From the NCBI RefSeq assembly GCF_965363235.1, contig NC_134844.1:78709244-78773243 (forward strand): a stretch of DNA of 64,000 nucleotides, written 5' to 3'. Numbering within the stretch: position 1 is the first letter of the stretch; every line of letters begins with the position of its first letter. This stretch comes from Mytilus galloprovincialis. Lineage: Eukaryota; Mollusca; Bivalvia; Mytilida; Mytilidae. Under the pieces are notes generated by a model. It made no database searches. It saw nothing but the letters and a program-made list of their open reading frames with translations, and had not been told where the DNA came from. The translations under genes and the position numbers were made by a program. Below, piece after piece: positions 1-13,004 of the stretch.

Positions 1-3000
1 TCAGGACAAATGGAAAGCATTAAGTGAGGTATGTACTTTATACAGATAGCTGTGTGATTATAAATGTGTTTGAAATCAAAGTATTGCATATCTTTATCGA
101 TATTTTAAGTTTTAAAAAATTATAGGTTATAATGAACTTGATTTATTTATTTAATAGATTTTTTTGTTAATATTTCGAATTCTTTTCATCCCATTATACT
201 TGACAATTGCAGGCAATAATATGCTTTAATGGTGGACACAGCCCTCGTGGTATTATAGACATTTTGCATTGCGACCTCGATGGCTCGTATAATGGTGATA
301 TTGTGACATCCTTATCGACTGAGATCGATGAAATGAAAAGTGACCTCACATTGGTTGAAGATGAAAACAATCACATGAAAAAAGTACTCAGGAGAACTGA
401 ATTACAACTAGAAAATGTTCGAAGTGACTTTTACTATTATAAAGATGGCTATCTACCAAAAAATATATCAGGTTGGTTGTAATAAGATAGTAAGATACAA
501 CTGTAGACAAAATAGCTTTTTAAGAGGAACATGTTGTTGTGATCAATTTTTATCGTTTGAGCTTCAGTCCCTTTAATTATTGTTCAGATGAGTTATAATA
601 CTATCCAGTTTGTACTTAAATTGGACTTTAAATCGTTTTCATTAGACACTGATGCGTATATTGTAGACAAAATGCACGTCCGGCGTTTAAAACAGTGGCA
701 TTAAATTTGTAGCTTTGGAACTAATTAACGATAGATACACTTAAAAACATATGATACATTTGAAGAAAAAAAAACAAGTACAAAGTGAGTACAAATTTCA
801 GGATCAGAAAACTTGCTGAATCTGTCAGTTGTTTGTCAAGTTGACACATTATTTATGATGTTATGAGTGTATGGTGCTTAAGATTTCCTGAAAGTAATAA
901 TAACTAATTCAGAAACCGAATAAAGATTTTTTGAGTTCTAAACAGTTTCTCTAATTCCAGATCTTAAGATTTCTGCTGGTACACAAATTAACAGTGATAT
1001 ACTTATGCATATATAATACATTGATAAACAATAACAACAACAATTGAAAGTATTTTGCATGTTTCACCGAAATAAACTTCTACTGAAGATAAAGACAAAT
1101 ATTTGCAGGTTACATAAAACAATTAATTGGTTTTAAAAATATTGTCAATTTAAGGTATAATTTGCAAAAGTACTATTTTTGTCCATTGTTATCTTTCTAA
1201 AACAGGTTCTTCTAACAGGTTCCACATCTTAATATATATTGGGAGGGGTTGGAGGTCAGTAGAAATGCCAATAAAACAATCAAATATCGTTAAGGAAAAC
1301 AAGAACTTTTCGTTTTGAATTTTCTTTGGGGTTCGGTATGTTTATTATCTTATTTTTCAAAGGGTTTCAATGACTACAATATTATAGTGTTTAAAACACA
1401 CAAAGTTCTATTTGATGAACATTTCGACAGGAACTAAAATCCCTAACACGTCTAAAACAAAAACTAAATTAAATAGATACTAACAGGGTACAGATCCATC
1501 AAAGCAAACTTTTATTAGATTTCAATAACATTTCAGATAATATTAAAGATTTGATTAACAAATGGAGAAAAGATGACGAAACTTTTTTTGTGACTAGAGC
1601 TACAAAACAGGTATATGATCGGTTAAAATCTGAAAATATTGTCATGATAGTTGGTTATTCTGGTTCGGGAAAATCTGCAATGGCTCACAATGTAGCCTTA
1701 AAATGGCTTACATTCGGTTATGATGTTGTTCCAGTGGAATCTGTTGAACAAATATTGGAATATAGATGTAAAGAAACAAAGCAAATCTTTGTGATGGACG
1801 ATGCAGTAGGGAAATACTCAGTAAGCGATTCCTATGTCAATCAATGGGAAAGACTAGATTCGAAACTATCAGCTTTATTTACTGACAATAATGCAACACT
1901 AATTTGTACATTGCGAAATGTTTTGGCTATTGATAAAAAATTCAAGTCGGCGAAAACTATTTTGAGCGACAAAGCTTATGTCATGGATTTAGACCATGAA
2001 AACAACTGTCTTTTAAGCGAGGAAAAATTATCGATTTTAAAAAATCATTTAATTTACACTGATAGGCAAAACTATATGAGCGATGAGGAATGCAGAGAAT
2101 GTTGTAAAGCGAACTTTGCCTTTCCTCTATTATGTCATGTTTTTACAACAAGTGACAAATTGTTTCAGCGCAAATCAGAGTTCTTTCAAAAACCATTCAA
2201 TTATCTAAATGATGAGATTACGAAACTGCATCAAAGAAACAAAGAAGTATATTGTTCATTAGTAATATGCATGATTTTCATACAAAAGTTTAGTGTAACT
2301 ATGTTTTCCGTATCTGATTGCTCAAACAAGGAACAAAGCGGGCACATTTTAAGCATGATCTCTGAGGCATGTGGTCTTCTTCGTAATATTTCAAGGCAGA
2401 CATTATTTGAAAGTTTGATATCTGTAGAAGGCGTGTATATAAAAAACATTTCTGGAAAAATTACCTTTTTACACGATTCCTTTCTAGAAGCTATTAGTTT
2501 TCATTTTGCAAAGGTGAATTTATGTGTATTTTTAGAATGTTGTGATTGTCAATTTCTTATGCAAAGAGTAAGGGTTATATCTCCACAGGCCAACGATGAT
2601 CAAAATGTAATTGTATTGCAAGAGGACTCTTTTTGCCATTTAGCTAACCGATATATAGCAGAACTAAAGAAAGGTAATTTCATGTATGTATTATCCAGCC
2701 AACCGATTAAAGAAGAATCATTTGTTAAAGTTATTGGCAAGGTAATAGACAGTGGACACTATGTATCTAAAAAAAGGATTATGGAACAGAAAATCAATGA
2801 TAAAGCTTTTTTGAAATGGTTGCGTTTTGATCCCGTATATAGACAAGACGGTGCTATGGAAGCAGTTGCTGCAATCTTAGAGATTTTTCCTACAGACAAA
2901 ACATTGTTTCATTGGGTCATAGCCACTGGTCGTTGTTGTTTTTTCAACTACTTTTGGAAAAACATTTCACAAAAGCAACAACAAAAATACCTTCGAGCAG

Positions 3001-5333
3001 ATAAGTCTATGTTCTCACTAGCTTTATTAGGCGGTTGCAAAGAAATTATAAAACGAATGCTCGAAAGTGGTGCAGATGTTAATTCTACCGAAAGTCAATA
3101 TGCCTTGCAGAGAATTGTAATAAATGGCAGACACACTAAATTGTTACCATTTTTATCAATAAATGGAATTAGCATGAGTTTTATTCATGATGGAAAGTCA
3201 CCGCTTTTCTATGCAATTACAACAAAAAATCTGAAAACGCATGCGTTCTTAGTTGAAGAAGATTCAAAGCAGAACCCGCTGCATAAAGCTGTTTATTATT
3301 CAAACATTGAACAAGCAGAAAAGCTTTTAAAGATCTATAACATAAACTTGGTTTCAAAAAATGGTTGGTCGGTTTTTCATTTTGCTGCATATAATAATGA
3401 CATCACAATGATGAAGTGTATTTTCCAAACTATTATTAAAGGATATGTGTCGTCAGACAAAAGTCATAAAAAAGCTTTAAAATTTAATGATCTGTTTTCG
3501 GCTATTGACAAAAGAGACAAAATTGGATGGAGTCCTCTTCATTTAGCTTTTATCTTGTGTAATTATGAAATCGTTGATTTTTTAATTAACAAAGACGCAG
3601 CAGATTATACAGGCAACCTTGATGAAAAATCACTTCTACACTTTCCTTGCAATGAACAGTTAAGTGGCTCTTTATTACAATACGAGCATTGTTTAAAGAA
3701 ACAGACCTCTCAAATGATTTCAACCGTATCACGACATCAACCTACAGAAGACATCACTTATTGTAAAGATCTAGCAACAAGTGTTAGGGATGTTCGTAAT
3801 AACGTGGTCAACCTATGGCTCTACACAAATGAAGTGATAATGGAAAATAACATTGACTTTGAACAAGATAAAGAAAATAATTGGACGCCATTCATGAATA
3901 ACTTTCCAGTTTATCAGGATTTCATGAAAAAAATTCCCAACGATATGAAAAACTGGCGCCCATCTGTATTTGCCTTGATCTATGTAACTTGCATGAATAT
4001 TCTTTTCTTTTGTTTTTCCGTTATAAGGTTCCGAAGGAAGATTGATTTACCTGACAATGAAGGTAATACCCATCTTCATGCTGCTGCATCTAATGAAAGT
4101 CAAGATGACAGCATAGAATTAATAAAAAGGCTTCTGAAAAGAGGAGCTAACCCATTATTTTATAACATTAATGGTTGCAAGCCGTCTGATGTTGCGTTTA
4201 ACAATAGATCATATAGAGTAAAACTATTTCTGGATGTACATTCAATGAATGCATCGAAACAAGGCACTGTAGTTCTTGTTTTAATGACAATCATTTCATT
4301 CCTTCTGGTCATAACTCTATGTTTAGCTTCATACTTTGTATGTACAAGGTTTCAAAACTTTGATGTAATGCACAATATGAACAATGCTTCTACATGTATA
4401 AGTCAATTTCACAATTATTCAAATACCGATGTTAAAGATAAACCAAGACAGGCGCTACGGATGCAAGAAACCAATAAAGAGATATTTTCGTTTTATAGTG
4501 ATATTAATCTTAGCTCACAAAACAACTATTTTCCAGACTTATCTTGGGATAGAATTGAAAACAATCAGAACATGTACTTACAATTGTTCATTTGCATTCA
4601 TGTCTTGTCAATTTATTATGTATTGTTTTTTAATGTTACTTTGGCACTGCAAAAAAAAATTCTATCTACAAACAAATCAATTCCCTTTGAAGGCTTTTAC
4701 TATATGTATGTTCATTTGGCAACAGCTTTTGATTTGACATATATTTATTTCTTTAAACAGTCAAAATTTGAAATACTGAAATTTATTATTTTAGACTTTT
4801 GTTTTATGAACTCACTTGTTTTATTTATTGATACAAGTTTAAGTTTAAAGCAAATATACCATTCAGACTGGTTTATGTTCATTCCATTTCCATTCAAGTT
4901 TTTATACTTTTGCTTGTTTACATATATTGGAAGAATATTTTATCCTCCTGTTCGTAAGTTAATTCTAAGAATGGTATTTATAACCTTTACATTTGCAACT
5001 CCAACAAGTTGGTCAATTATGTTAATTTTAGTTAGCTTTTTCTTTGCATTTTGTGCTATTCATATTTACATCAATGTTATTCCTTGTTGTTTGTATCTAA
5101 TTTTGTTAAAAGTGTGGGAACAATACAAAGAGTTTCGCATATACTCATATTGTTTGCAACTCAGCATCTTTTACCAGACTTTTCATAGCCCCCTTTGTGT
5201 CTTTCCCCGTTTGGGCAATCCATCGTTTACATGGCTAAATATTTTTCAAGCTACTCTTATTTTTATTTTGATCAATTTTGAAACTTTCTTTTTCACGATT
5301 CAGTCTCTCCATATTGACATGTTATACCTTTGA
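1..5333 (+). CDS. Gene A: HEPN-STAND NTPase-ankyrin-multi-TM protein, 5' end outside the window
   Basis: Three coding pieces are visible: the end of an exon at 1-28 (reads QDKWKALSE, donor GT at 29), an exon at 213-471 (phase 0 in, phase 1 out) and a last exon at 1537-5333 (stop TGA 5331-5333). The 213-471 exon is a charged, coiled-coil-like linker. The last exon starts with a STAND-type P-loop NTPase: Walker A GYSGSGKS at 1653-1676 and Walker B IFVMDD about 110 bases further on. Ankyrin-like repeats follow at about 2998-3660 (SPLHLAF and similar). The C-terminal third holds roughly eight hydrophobic segments (about 3964-4025, then 4265-5310), with one further ankyrin-like unit at 4030-4230 between the first two. 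An Asn-rich loop near 4380-4560 has NxS/T sites, so it may be luminal or extracellular. The HEPN exons expected upstream lie outside the window; this is inferred from gene B. The domain calls are recognition by eye. The role as a sensor or cell-death switch is inferred from the STAND family. Confidence 0.85.
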
Positions 5334-6096
5334 ATGATGTCGATAATGATAATTGCAACTTTTTAATGATATGTCCTCTTTTATTGGTCAGATATTGAAC
5401 TGTTTTTTTTATGATTAACGAGTTTTATATTGCCAAACGTACGTCTGACTTAATGAGTTACTAAGTGTATTTGACGTTTTCAAAAAGTCATCTTTTAAAA
5501 ATTAGAAAATAAAATAAGTTTCAAGCATTAATTTCTAAAAAATGAAGAGTAAACATGGACTTATGTCAAATTGTTAAACATATTTGAAGAAATAAAACAA
5601 AAGATTTGTTATTCAACTTTAAGGATGTGAATTTAAGCATGGATGCAATTTGGTTACTCCACATTACAGAACCGTTGATCGTTTGGATTTATATCATTGT
5701 TTCTATGATTTAATATGGATTCCAAATAAAATTAGTGCAACCATATAATAAATAATGATACATCTACAAAATAAACAAGTAATGGAAACTTTTATCTAGA
5801 GCATAAATAAACGTTGGTGAAAAAACCTGTTAGAATAGGTATAATATAAGTACCCTCATTCAAATGAAGTCCAACGAAATATTTTACCCTGCAAACATCA
5901 ATAAATCACCAATTCGATTTTTGTCTGAGTGTTGTTCTGCTTTAGAATTGTTGTATGTCTAAGATATAACTTGCAAGTATTTATAGCACTTAACTTATTT
6001 CTGAAATAAAGATTTGAAAAAAGAAATAAACCTTATTGTCAGCTCTGTATGCATTATTTTGTTTTATACTTAGACATATATTGGTTACTTTTATTA
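5334..6096. other. Gene A 3' flank
   Basis: This is AT-rich sequence with several possible AATAAA poly(A) signals (for example near 5510, 5590 and 5728). I see no coding potential. The 3' untranslated region of gene A probably ends here, but the cleavage site cannot be placed. Confidence 0.4.
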
Positions 6097-6319
6097 ATTG
6101 TGACAATTTGACTTAGAATGAGTTTGCATAGCAGATAAAACAGCACTAGTTCTTCGATGTTCAAATCTTATTAATTGTACACAAAATAGACAAAGGTTAC
6201 AAACAAAAAAAATATTGAATCGTAAAAGGAGGAAGAACAGACGCAACAAAAAACTAAGCGTCTCCTGCTATGCTGAGTTATCCGCTATGCAAACTCATTC
6301 TAAGTCAAATTGTCACAAT
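6097..6319. mobile_element. Foldback MITE-like element, 223 bp
   Basis: Terminal arms of about 41 bp at 6097-6137 and 6279-6319 are inverted copies with one mismatch seen. Each arm begins ATTGTGACAATTTGACTTAG when read inwards. The 140 bp between them has no coding frame. The shape is that of a non-autonomous DNA transposon; no target-site duplication is clear, so the family is not assigned. Confidence 0.65.
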
Positions 6320-6429
6320 CCAAGTAAGACACTGTCCATAAAATAACAGATTAAATGACTTCTTTAGTATCTTATGATTTTAGAAAACGTTCTACTACTA
6401 ATTGTATCCTGCTTTAAAAAAACAAGTTA

Positions 6430-6860
6430 GTGTATAAGTTTTACCTCTGTCAGTCAGGCCGTCAGTCCATCCATCCATCAGACAGTCCGTCCGTTCGTCA
6501 ATTGGTTTGTCCGTCCCATATATATTTTAAGTCGCAACTTTCTCACGGACATAAGGATTTCTGAAATTTGGTTTCAGGGCTCATATAAGTCAGCTTTACC
6601 GTGTGATGCCTTTTAAGATTCATCACTCAAAAACTTCATGTTTACCGAACACTTGTATCATTTTACACATGATAGCCTTTTTGTATATTTTAATCACATT
6701 TTTCTCAGGAACTACAATACAAGGATTTGTGAAATTTGGTTTCAGGTTTCATATAAGTCAGCTTTACCGTGTGATACGTTTTCAGATTCATCACACCACA
6801 ACTTCCTGTTTACCGAAATAATTGGGGCGGGGTATCATCAGTGAGCAGTATCTCTACATT
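6430..6860 (+). repeat. Dispersed mollusc repeat with a doubled internal unit
   Basis: A CCGTCCGT/CATCCATC simple-repeat head is followed by a unit of about 180 bp that occurs twice (about 6550-6660 and 6720-6820), sharing TTGGTTTCAGG and AAGTCAGCTTTACCGTGTGA. It ends with GGCGGGGTATCATCAGTGAGCA. I recognise this as an abundant bivalve interspersed repeat. The short frames inside it are not genes. Confidence 0.65.
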
Positions 6861-7002
6861 ACACTTACACACAATGTTATCGAGAAAAAATTCTCACATT
6901 TATTCAAATGGTCTTTTGAACAATCTCCTTGCAAATTTATTTGCTGAAACTCTTTTAAAGCCTTTTTCTGTGACGATAAGGGTAAGTAAGCTATATACAC
7001 TT

Positions 7003-7152
7003 ACTAGAAATGTAAAGACATGATTGAAGCTTTAAATTTTCTCCAGGAAGACATATATGTACGTTTCGGCAATAGCGTGTATCGACAAGTAGTAGCCCAA
7101 TGAGCAGTAACTGTGCACCTTTAATAACAGATTTAATCCTGTATTGCTATGT
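7003..7152 (+). pseudogene. Eroded reverse-transcriptase fragment
   Basis: Translation gives DMIEALNFLQEDIYVRFGN and then, in another frame, PMSSNCAPLITDLILYCY. This matches the conserved RT block seen at 59299-59613 (GIPMGTNCAPLLADLFLYYY). It is a short fossil of a non-LTR reverse transcriptase, probably Penelope-like or related, with no complete domain left. Confidence 0.6.
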
Positions 7153-8283
7153 ATCCCAGTTTATGACCAAACTTAATAAAGATATGTTAGTGTTACATTT
7201 GGTTTATACATTCATCAATACCTACCGTTAACTTGATGATAATTTTTCTGTAAATAATTCAGAGCTCTGTAAACTAACTACTGACATTTACCTAAATGAA
7301 CTTACTTCAATTAAGTCTTACATAAACATTCAGCAGTAGTTGCCCTTTTCCAGATTTAGACAATTGTATTTCTCAATGAAAACTCTATACTGAAATTTAC
7401 GACAAAAGCGACGCTTTTGTCATTCACTATTATCAGTTTGCTTTTTTTAGACGGCGAAGTTACTTTAGCTCAACAATACGGTGCTTATCTATTCCATTGC
7501 GTTCGTTATGTCCATGTGCAAGAAGTGATGTCAGAAATTTTAACGAACGTAATCAATGTATCACTGGTAAATTAGGGATTTCGCTACTATGAATTACTTA
7601 AAACTTTAATTAAATTCTTTCATAGGTTCAAGTATAGATTAGCTGTACCTGTTAGCTGTACCTAACTCACAAAAACGTTATTTCACAACCTCAATTTTAC
7701 GGTAATATTGTACTAAAGCGCGGAAATCACTATCTGATCAGTGTAAACTCATCGAACCTTTAAACAAACTTTAAAGTACATAGATATAAGAATTATACAC
7801 CCGCAGTATTAATTTATGGTATAAGTGCCAATATGGGTTATCTTACAAATATTGTAATCATATCTTTGAATTTAGTTAATATGGGCACAAATATCGATTT
7901 TTTTATTTAGTAAATTAAAACATAACTAAATTTGTATTCTTTTCAAAAGTTTTTTTAGAGATGTAAACATACACATCTACCTTCATTTTCAATATAAATA
8001 TTACTCTATCCATGAATACATTATACTTATTTATCAAAATGAGACTCCTATCTATTCTACTGCCTGTCGATACTATTATTTTTGGCATTGCACAAGTTAT
8101 GTCTTCTTTGACTGTCCATACCGTTAAAACAGTAAATCATGTAAATCCCTGAAATGTGTTTTAGCTGATTTGGTCCCGGGTGCATAATTTCCTTTATTAC
8201 AAATTGTTTTTGTCCATGGTTATGGTTGTCTTTCTGATATTGTTTAACATCTCATCCCTTGATTAATTGAATTTTGTCATATT

Positions 8284-8417
8284 TCAAATTCATTCGTTCA
8301 GTGTATGTTCACTTGTTTGTGTCAATATGTTTTTTGATACAGTTAAGATATCAAATTCATTCGTTCAGTGTATGTTCACTTGTTTGTGTCAATATGTTTT
8401 TTGATACAGTTAAGACA
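8284..8417 (+). repeat. Exact tandem duplication, 2 x 67 bp
   Basis: A 67-base unit beginning TCAAATTCATTCGTTCAGTG occurs at 8284-8350 and again at 8351-8417, with only the last two bases differing. It lies at the edge of the dispersed repeat that follows. The near identity suggests a recent slippage or unequal exchange, or an assembly duplication. Confidence 0.85.
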
Positions 8418-8429
8418 TTTTAATTGATA

Positions 8430-8795
8430 TTTTATAGTGTGACTTTTTATGTTGTGATGTTACACTATTGGTTTAGGTAAGGGTAAAAATTGAAACGTCT
8501 AAACCCGCTGCATTTGTTTGCACCTGTCTTAAGTCAGGAACCTAATGTTCAGTGGTAGTCGTTTGTTGGTGTGGTTCATTAGTGTTTCTCGTTTTTGTTT
8601 TTATATAGATTAGACTGTTAGAATGGTTTACACTTGAAATTGTTGGGGCCTTTTATAGCTTGCGGTTTGGTTTGAGCCCAGGCTCCATGTTGAAGACCGT
8701 CCTTAGACATATATTGGTTTACTTTTATAAATTATGACTTGGACAGAGGGTTGTCTCATTAGCACTCATACTACATCTTTTTATATTTTTTATTG
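8430..8795 (+). repeat. Mussel dispersed repeat, family R1
   Basis: It contains the marker blocks of a family found many times in this window: CTTAAGTCAGGAACCT, GTGGTAGTCGTTTGTT, GGGGCCTTTTATAGCTTGC, TTGAAGACCGT and GTTGTCTCATTAGCACTCAT, then an A/T tail. Copies occur on both strands elsewhere (27330, 30040, 34790, 39160, 60325, 62160). It behaves like a short retroposon. The two short frames overlapping it are not genes. Confidence 0.7.
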
Positions 8796-10990
8796 AATAA
8801 GAACGACCTCATATCGCATACCGTACAGTCAGCTTTAAATGGTCGCGACAAGATACGATATGATACAATCCGAACGAGGAAAAAAATCATCTTTATTATA
8901 AAAGAAAAAACAATTAACGAAATCATAATATGATAGATATTGACCATTGGCAATCACTGGATTAAAGACTCCCAACATGGGACAAACACATACACAGTTA
9001 AACTGTGTGAGTTTTCAATCATTCCTTCATCAAAGACAGAAATGTAACATTACAATTAAACAGACGATAAAATTCAGCTGGAAAGGACTTGCCTGATCAT
9101 ATTTCCTTACATGACCTACTGACGAATATCAATTCAAGACCAAAAGAGCTCATTAAACAAATCATATTGTTGCACTAAAATATCAAACAAAATGCATGTA
9201 ATGTGTTAATTATCAAAATAAATTGTTAAAGAACTGTTTTTAACATCATTTATAGAACAGTTACATAGTTGAGCTGTTCCAAACTGCTCTATGGAAGAAC
9301 TATCATGATACATGATAGACCGTTTCTGCTTATAACATGAACTCTTTGATTATCATTGTACAGGTAACGTTTTTATCACATAACTTGTTTTTGGGATATA
9401 CAACAATGATTTGGTCGTGGCCTTGCGGGTGTACATCTAGTATTACTGGTTTATCAATCAAGATACTGCGCTGAACAATTTTTCTAAATAACAATCGAGG
9501 TATCAACCCCTCAAGGCGTCTAATGTAGAAATTTATGCGCACAACATTTATATCAAGAATAACAATCACGGTCATGGTCGACAGATACGACAGATCGTGC
9601 TTGTCTGGGTGGACATGAGATTTAACTGTGTTACATTTCGTGCATATAACAAGTATTACTGGAATAATTCATCAACGATAAGGCATTAGAAGTACGTGCA
9701 TGCCATGCGCACAATATGTATAACTGGAATAATATCCGCGATACGGTCGCGGTTTTCAATGCTAAAAGCACGCGTTTGTGACCTTTAACCTTCAACAATA
9801 ATATTTTGTAAGTAATAACATCATTGTAAGATCTTAAGGACGTCAAATTCTGGGTTTCTTTTTTTTTGTATTGTGGGGTGTTTTGCTGGGGGGAAGTGTA
9901 CAAAACAAGAACGAAATGAATTTAGATGACAAAAGTTTACAGATACGCATATCTTGTAAATTGATTAAAAAGTAACATTTTTATGTAAATAAAAATCATG
10001 AATAGGTGCGTTGACATGATAAGGTTCTGATAGAAAAATTATTAAAATGTTGCAGTCCGATTCTAAGTTTCATCGAATATTGCCTGACAGTTTCCTTTAC
10101 TTTAAAATTTTGCCATTTTGAATTTAATAATTTGCAGCAGCTATTGAGCTAGTGAAGCTTATTTGGGAGTGGGAACAAAGTAAATAAATAATGCGCGATA
10201 TAAAAGATGATAATGTTGGCTTGCAAATTACTGTAACATCTGAATCCTTATTGTTTGAATCATCTTAAAATTACAATAAAAAAACGATACTAAGGAGGCT
10301 TAATAAAATATCCTAATATAAGTAACTAAACTTTAATTCGGATTCAATGTTTCAAAGACCTTATCAGGAATTTAAATCTAAGTATACGTATACCGCCATA
10401 AGTATAACTGGCAATTAAAGTTATAGTATACATGTCTGGTTTTCATATTCTCATGTGCTCTCATTTACGTATTTTAATTCAGATGAATAATTGTCACTTT
10501 AAAGATATTATCCAATCTTTTATATTTGAATAAAGAAAAGTTGGTCCAACTAACTAAACGACATTTCGAATCTTAAGAATTACTTGAAGTTTTATTGGTT
10601 TGGATTTCTTTAAAGAAATATGTCATATAATATAAGCTATAGAATAAATTCTCTTTAAAATGCATGTGTTCACATAGCAACTAGAAAATATTTATTGAAA
10701 ACCACACAACTTTCATTTTATTTTATCAACTTCTTTTCAGATTCATTTAAACGTGTTTGCCATATTGAATAAGATTTATACACGCAGTATAACACTCCAA
10801 TTAAAACGGTTCAAAACCTCACTAAATATGACAATCAATTAACATTTAACCACAGAGCTTATGGAAATCACTCGCTTTTTGTTATTTTTCTTAGTCACAT
10901 AATGTTGATGAATATTTTTTTTTTATCTTTATTCTCCTTTATATAGTGTGTTGATACGACCAAAGCTAAGTAGTAGCATCCTGTATATGT
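8796..10990. other. Intergenic stretch without supported genes
   Basis: This is AT-rich sequence. Short open frames at 9330-9575 and 9631-9903 on the minus strand show no recognisable domain and no splice context. I see no clear repeats beyond simple A/T runs. Confidence 0.4.
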
Positions 10991-11079
10991 CACACTCTAC
11001 TCTTGCTTTCTTACAACGACAGAGAAAGGGATAATGGAAACAGTTATTATAATCATATCTTCTCAACACGTGTATGGGA

Positions 11080-11187
11080 CTCAAGTTTACTTTCCTTTTT
11101 GAATTTGTTAGAAATTGATAATGAGGGTCGGTTGAAAACAAAACCTTACGACAAAAGATATGATTTCAGATTCCCACTTGTGAACTA
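11080..11187 (+). pseudogene. Eroded reverse-transcriptase fragment, post-catalytic block
   Basis: The frame reads LEIDNEGRLKTKPYDKRYDF and on to FRFPLVN. I recognise this as the block downstream of the catalytic motif in the same RT family as the 59299-59715 piece. It ends at a stop, and the flanks give nothing coherent. It is a fossil fragment in the spacer between genes A and B. Confidence 0.55.
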
Positions 11188-11189
11188 GA

Positions 11190-12440
11190 AAGTTTACATG
11201 TTATTTGAATAAATATGTCTTGAAAATTAACTTCGAGTTTCATATGAGATTTATATGAGTTTCCAATATCAGCTCGGTTGCGGTGAATTTCAAATAATAT
11301 TCACGTGAAACTCAATTTACGTGAAAGTTTACCTCGTGCAATTTCACTGTGTACGTTTTATTTTATTTTTTGATAAATTAATAAATGAAAGAGAAATGCA
11401 TATGTGAAGGAATTTATTCATTTTTTTTTCAAAGTTATGAAAAATCGTTTGTCAATATTAACAAATCATGTATTGTCTTAATGAAACAATACGAAGCGAT
11501 AACACCTGATTCATAATAATCTACTTAGTCGTTAGCCAAAGGTTTACAAACTTTAGCCCAGTTTATTTTGAATCTTCTCGTTTTAAATGTTTTAAAGTCT
11601 ATTAAATCATCAGTATGTTTTACGTCAACGTACAGTAGGTATATCTTTTATGCTTACAATGTGTCTCGGTTGGATATGAATTGTAATAGAAAGTATTGAA
11701 TATGTAATGAATAGTCTATATCAATCGAATGTTTATACACACACGGTATTTTTTAAAACCTGTCCTTCACAAAGAACCGCATTAGAATAAGTGCAAGATT
11801 ATTTTAAATGTCTTTTGTGTCTGGATAAACAAATTAAAAGCCTGGTACCTTTGATAACTATTTCAATAAAATCACGATTGACGTAAGCAATATTTTTAAA
11901 TTTATGATTACTTTACATGATACGATATATATGTAGGTATAATGTAATATGAATATCGCTTACAGAGGTTTCTGAACATAACTTCAGTCACATATATATT
12001 GAAAAACCTTGAAAATAAATACCACCGTTACGTTTCATTCACTCGGCTTAGGACACACAAGGAACTGGTATTATACAAGAGCTATAGGAGAGAAAAATGA
12101 GAAGATTGGAGTGATTTTTGAGTAGAATAAAAGTTTACAAGTCAACATATTAGCCACGCTATTTTTCGTCGTCGAAAACTCACCATCTTGATTACCAATG
12201 ATAATTCCAGTAGTCAAAGTAAATGTTCAGGACTAATACATATGGTACAATTAACTTGCTGACTGCATTATGATCTTTTTGCAAGTTAAAGTTGATATCA
12301 ATCATTCTATTTCATATCATTTGAAACTCTGATAATGCTGAATGTTACCATTGAAGTAGAAATTGAAAAATACAAAAAATGGTGTGCAAAGATTATAGTT
12401 TTGAGTGGTCCACCTATGTCAGTATCTAAAAAAATGTAAG
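11190..12440. other. Intergenic stretch, nothing supported
   Basis: This is AT-rich sequence with only short frames and no motif I recognise. The minus-strand frame at 12307-12501 overlaps the RT fragment that follows on the other strand and is a shadow. Confidence 0.35.
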
Positions 12441-12885
12441 TATGAAATTCATATTCTATTTCTGTTATATCATTTTTAAAGAAAGTTCTTCTTGACAACA
12501 TCTATGCACGTTTCTGCAATAACATTTATGAGGATGCTTTGTGAGTAACACACCTTTGATAGCATATTTAGGCATGTATTGTTATAAATAACGGTTAATT
12601 GTCGCACTGAGTAATGATTTGTACACATAAGGTTTTTAATGATCAATTGATTTTTACTTAAATTTGCTTTCATAAATCTTATGTAAACCACCACAGTTGT
12701 CTTTTTTATATTAAGATTATTTTTCCGTTTAACAGTGAACACTTTTAAACAAACATGAAAACATGTGACGATTTTTCGCTCCTTTTAGTTATTATCTTTG
12801 TTGGACGAGTATTTTCCATATACCCCTTCGTACGGTGTATTTATATCCGAAATTGTTCGATTTCAACGTGAATCCAGTACCGTTT
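12440..12885 (+). pseudogene. Eroded reverse-transcriptase fragment, two blocks
   Basis: The first block (about 12440-12600) reads SFLKKVLLDNIYARFCNNIY and then a shifted SNTPLIAYLGMYCY. The second block (about 12790-12885) reads TPSYGVFISEIVRFQRES. Both match the order of conserved blocks in the RT family seen at 7003-7152 and 59299-59715. The catalytic centre expected between them is not recognisable. Confidence 0.5.
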
Positions 12886-13004
12886 TAGATTTAAATAAGA
12901 TTTTAGATCTGAATAACATTAGCCATGGATGTGTGTTTAATTATCAAGTAAAGGATTCCGTCACCACAAATTATGTAACTTTTACAAAAATAAATCATAG
13001 ATAG

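Noticed and set aside
9330-9903. Two minus-strand open frames of 81 and 90 codons
   Set aside because: No recognisable domain, no splice context and AT-rich flanks; they look like chance frames.
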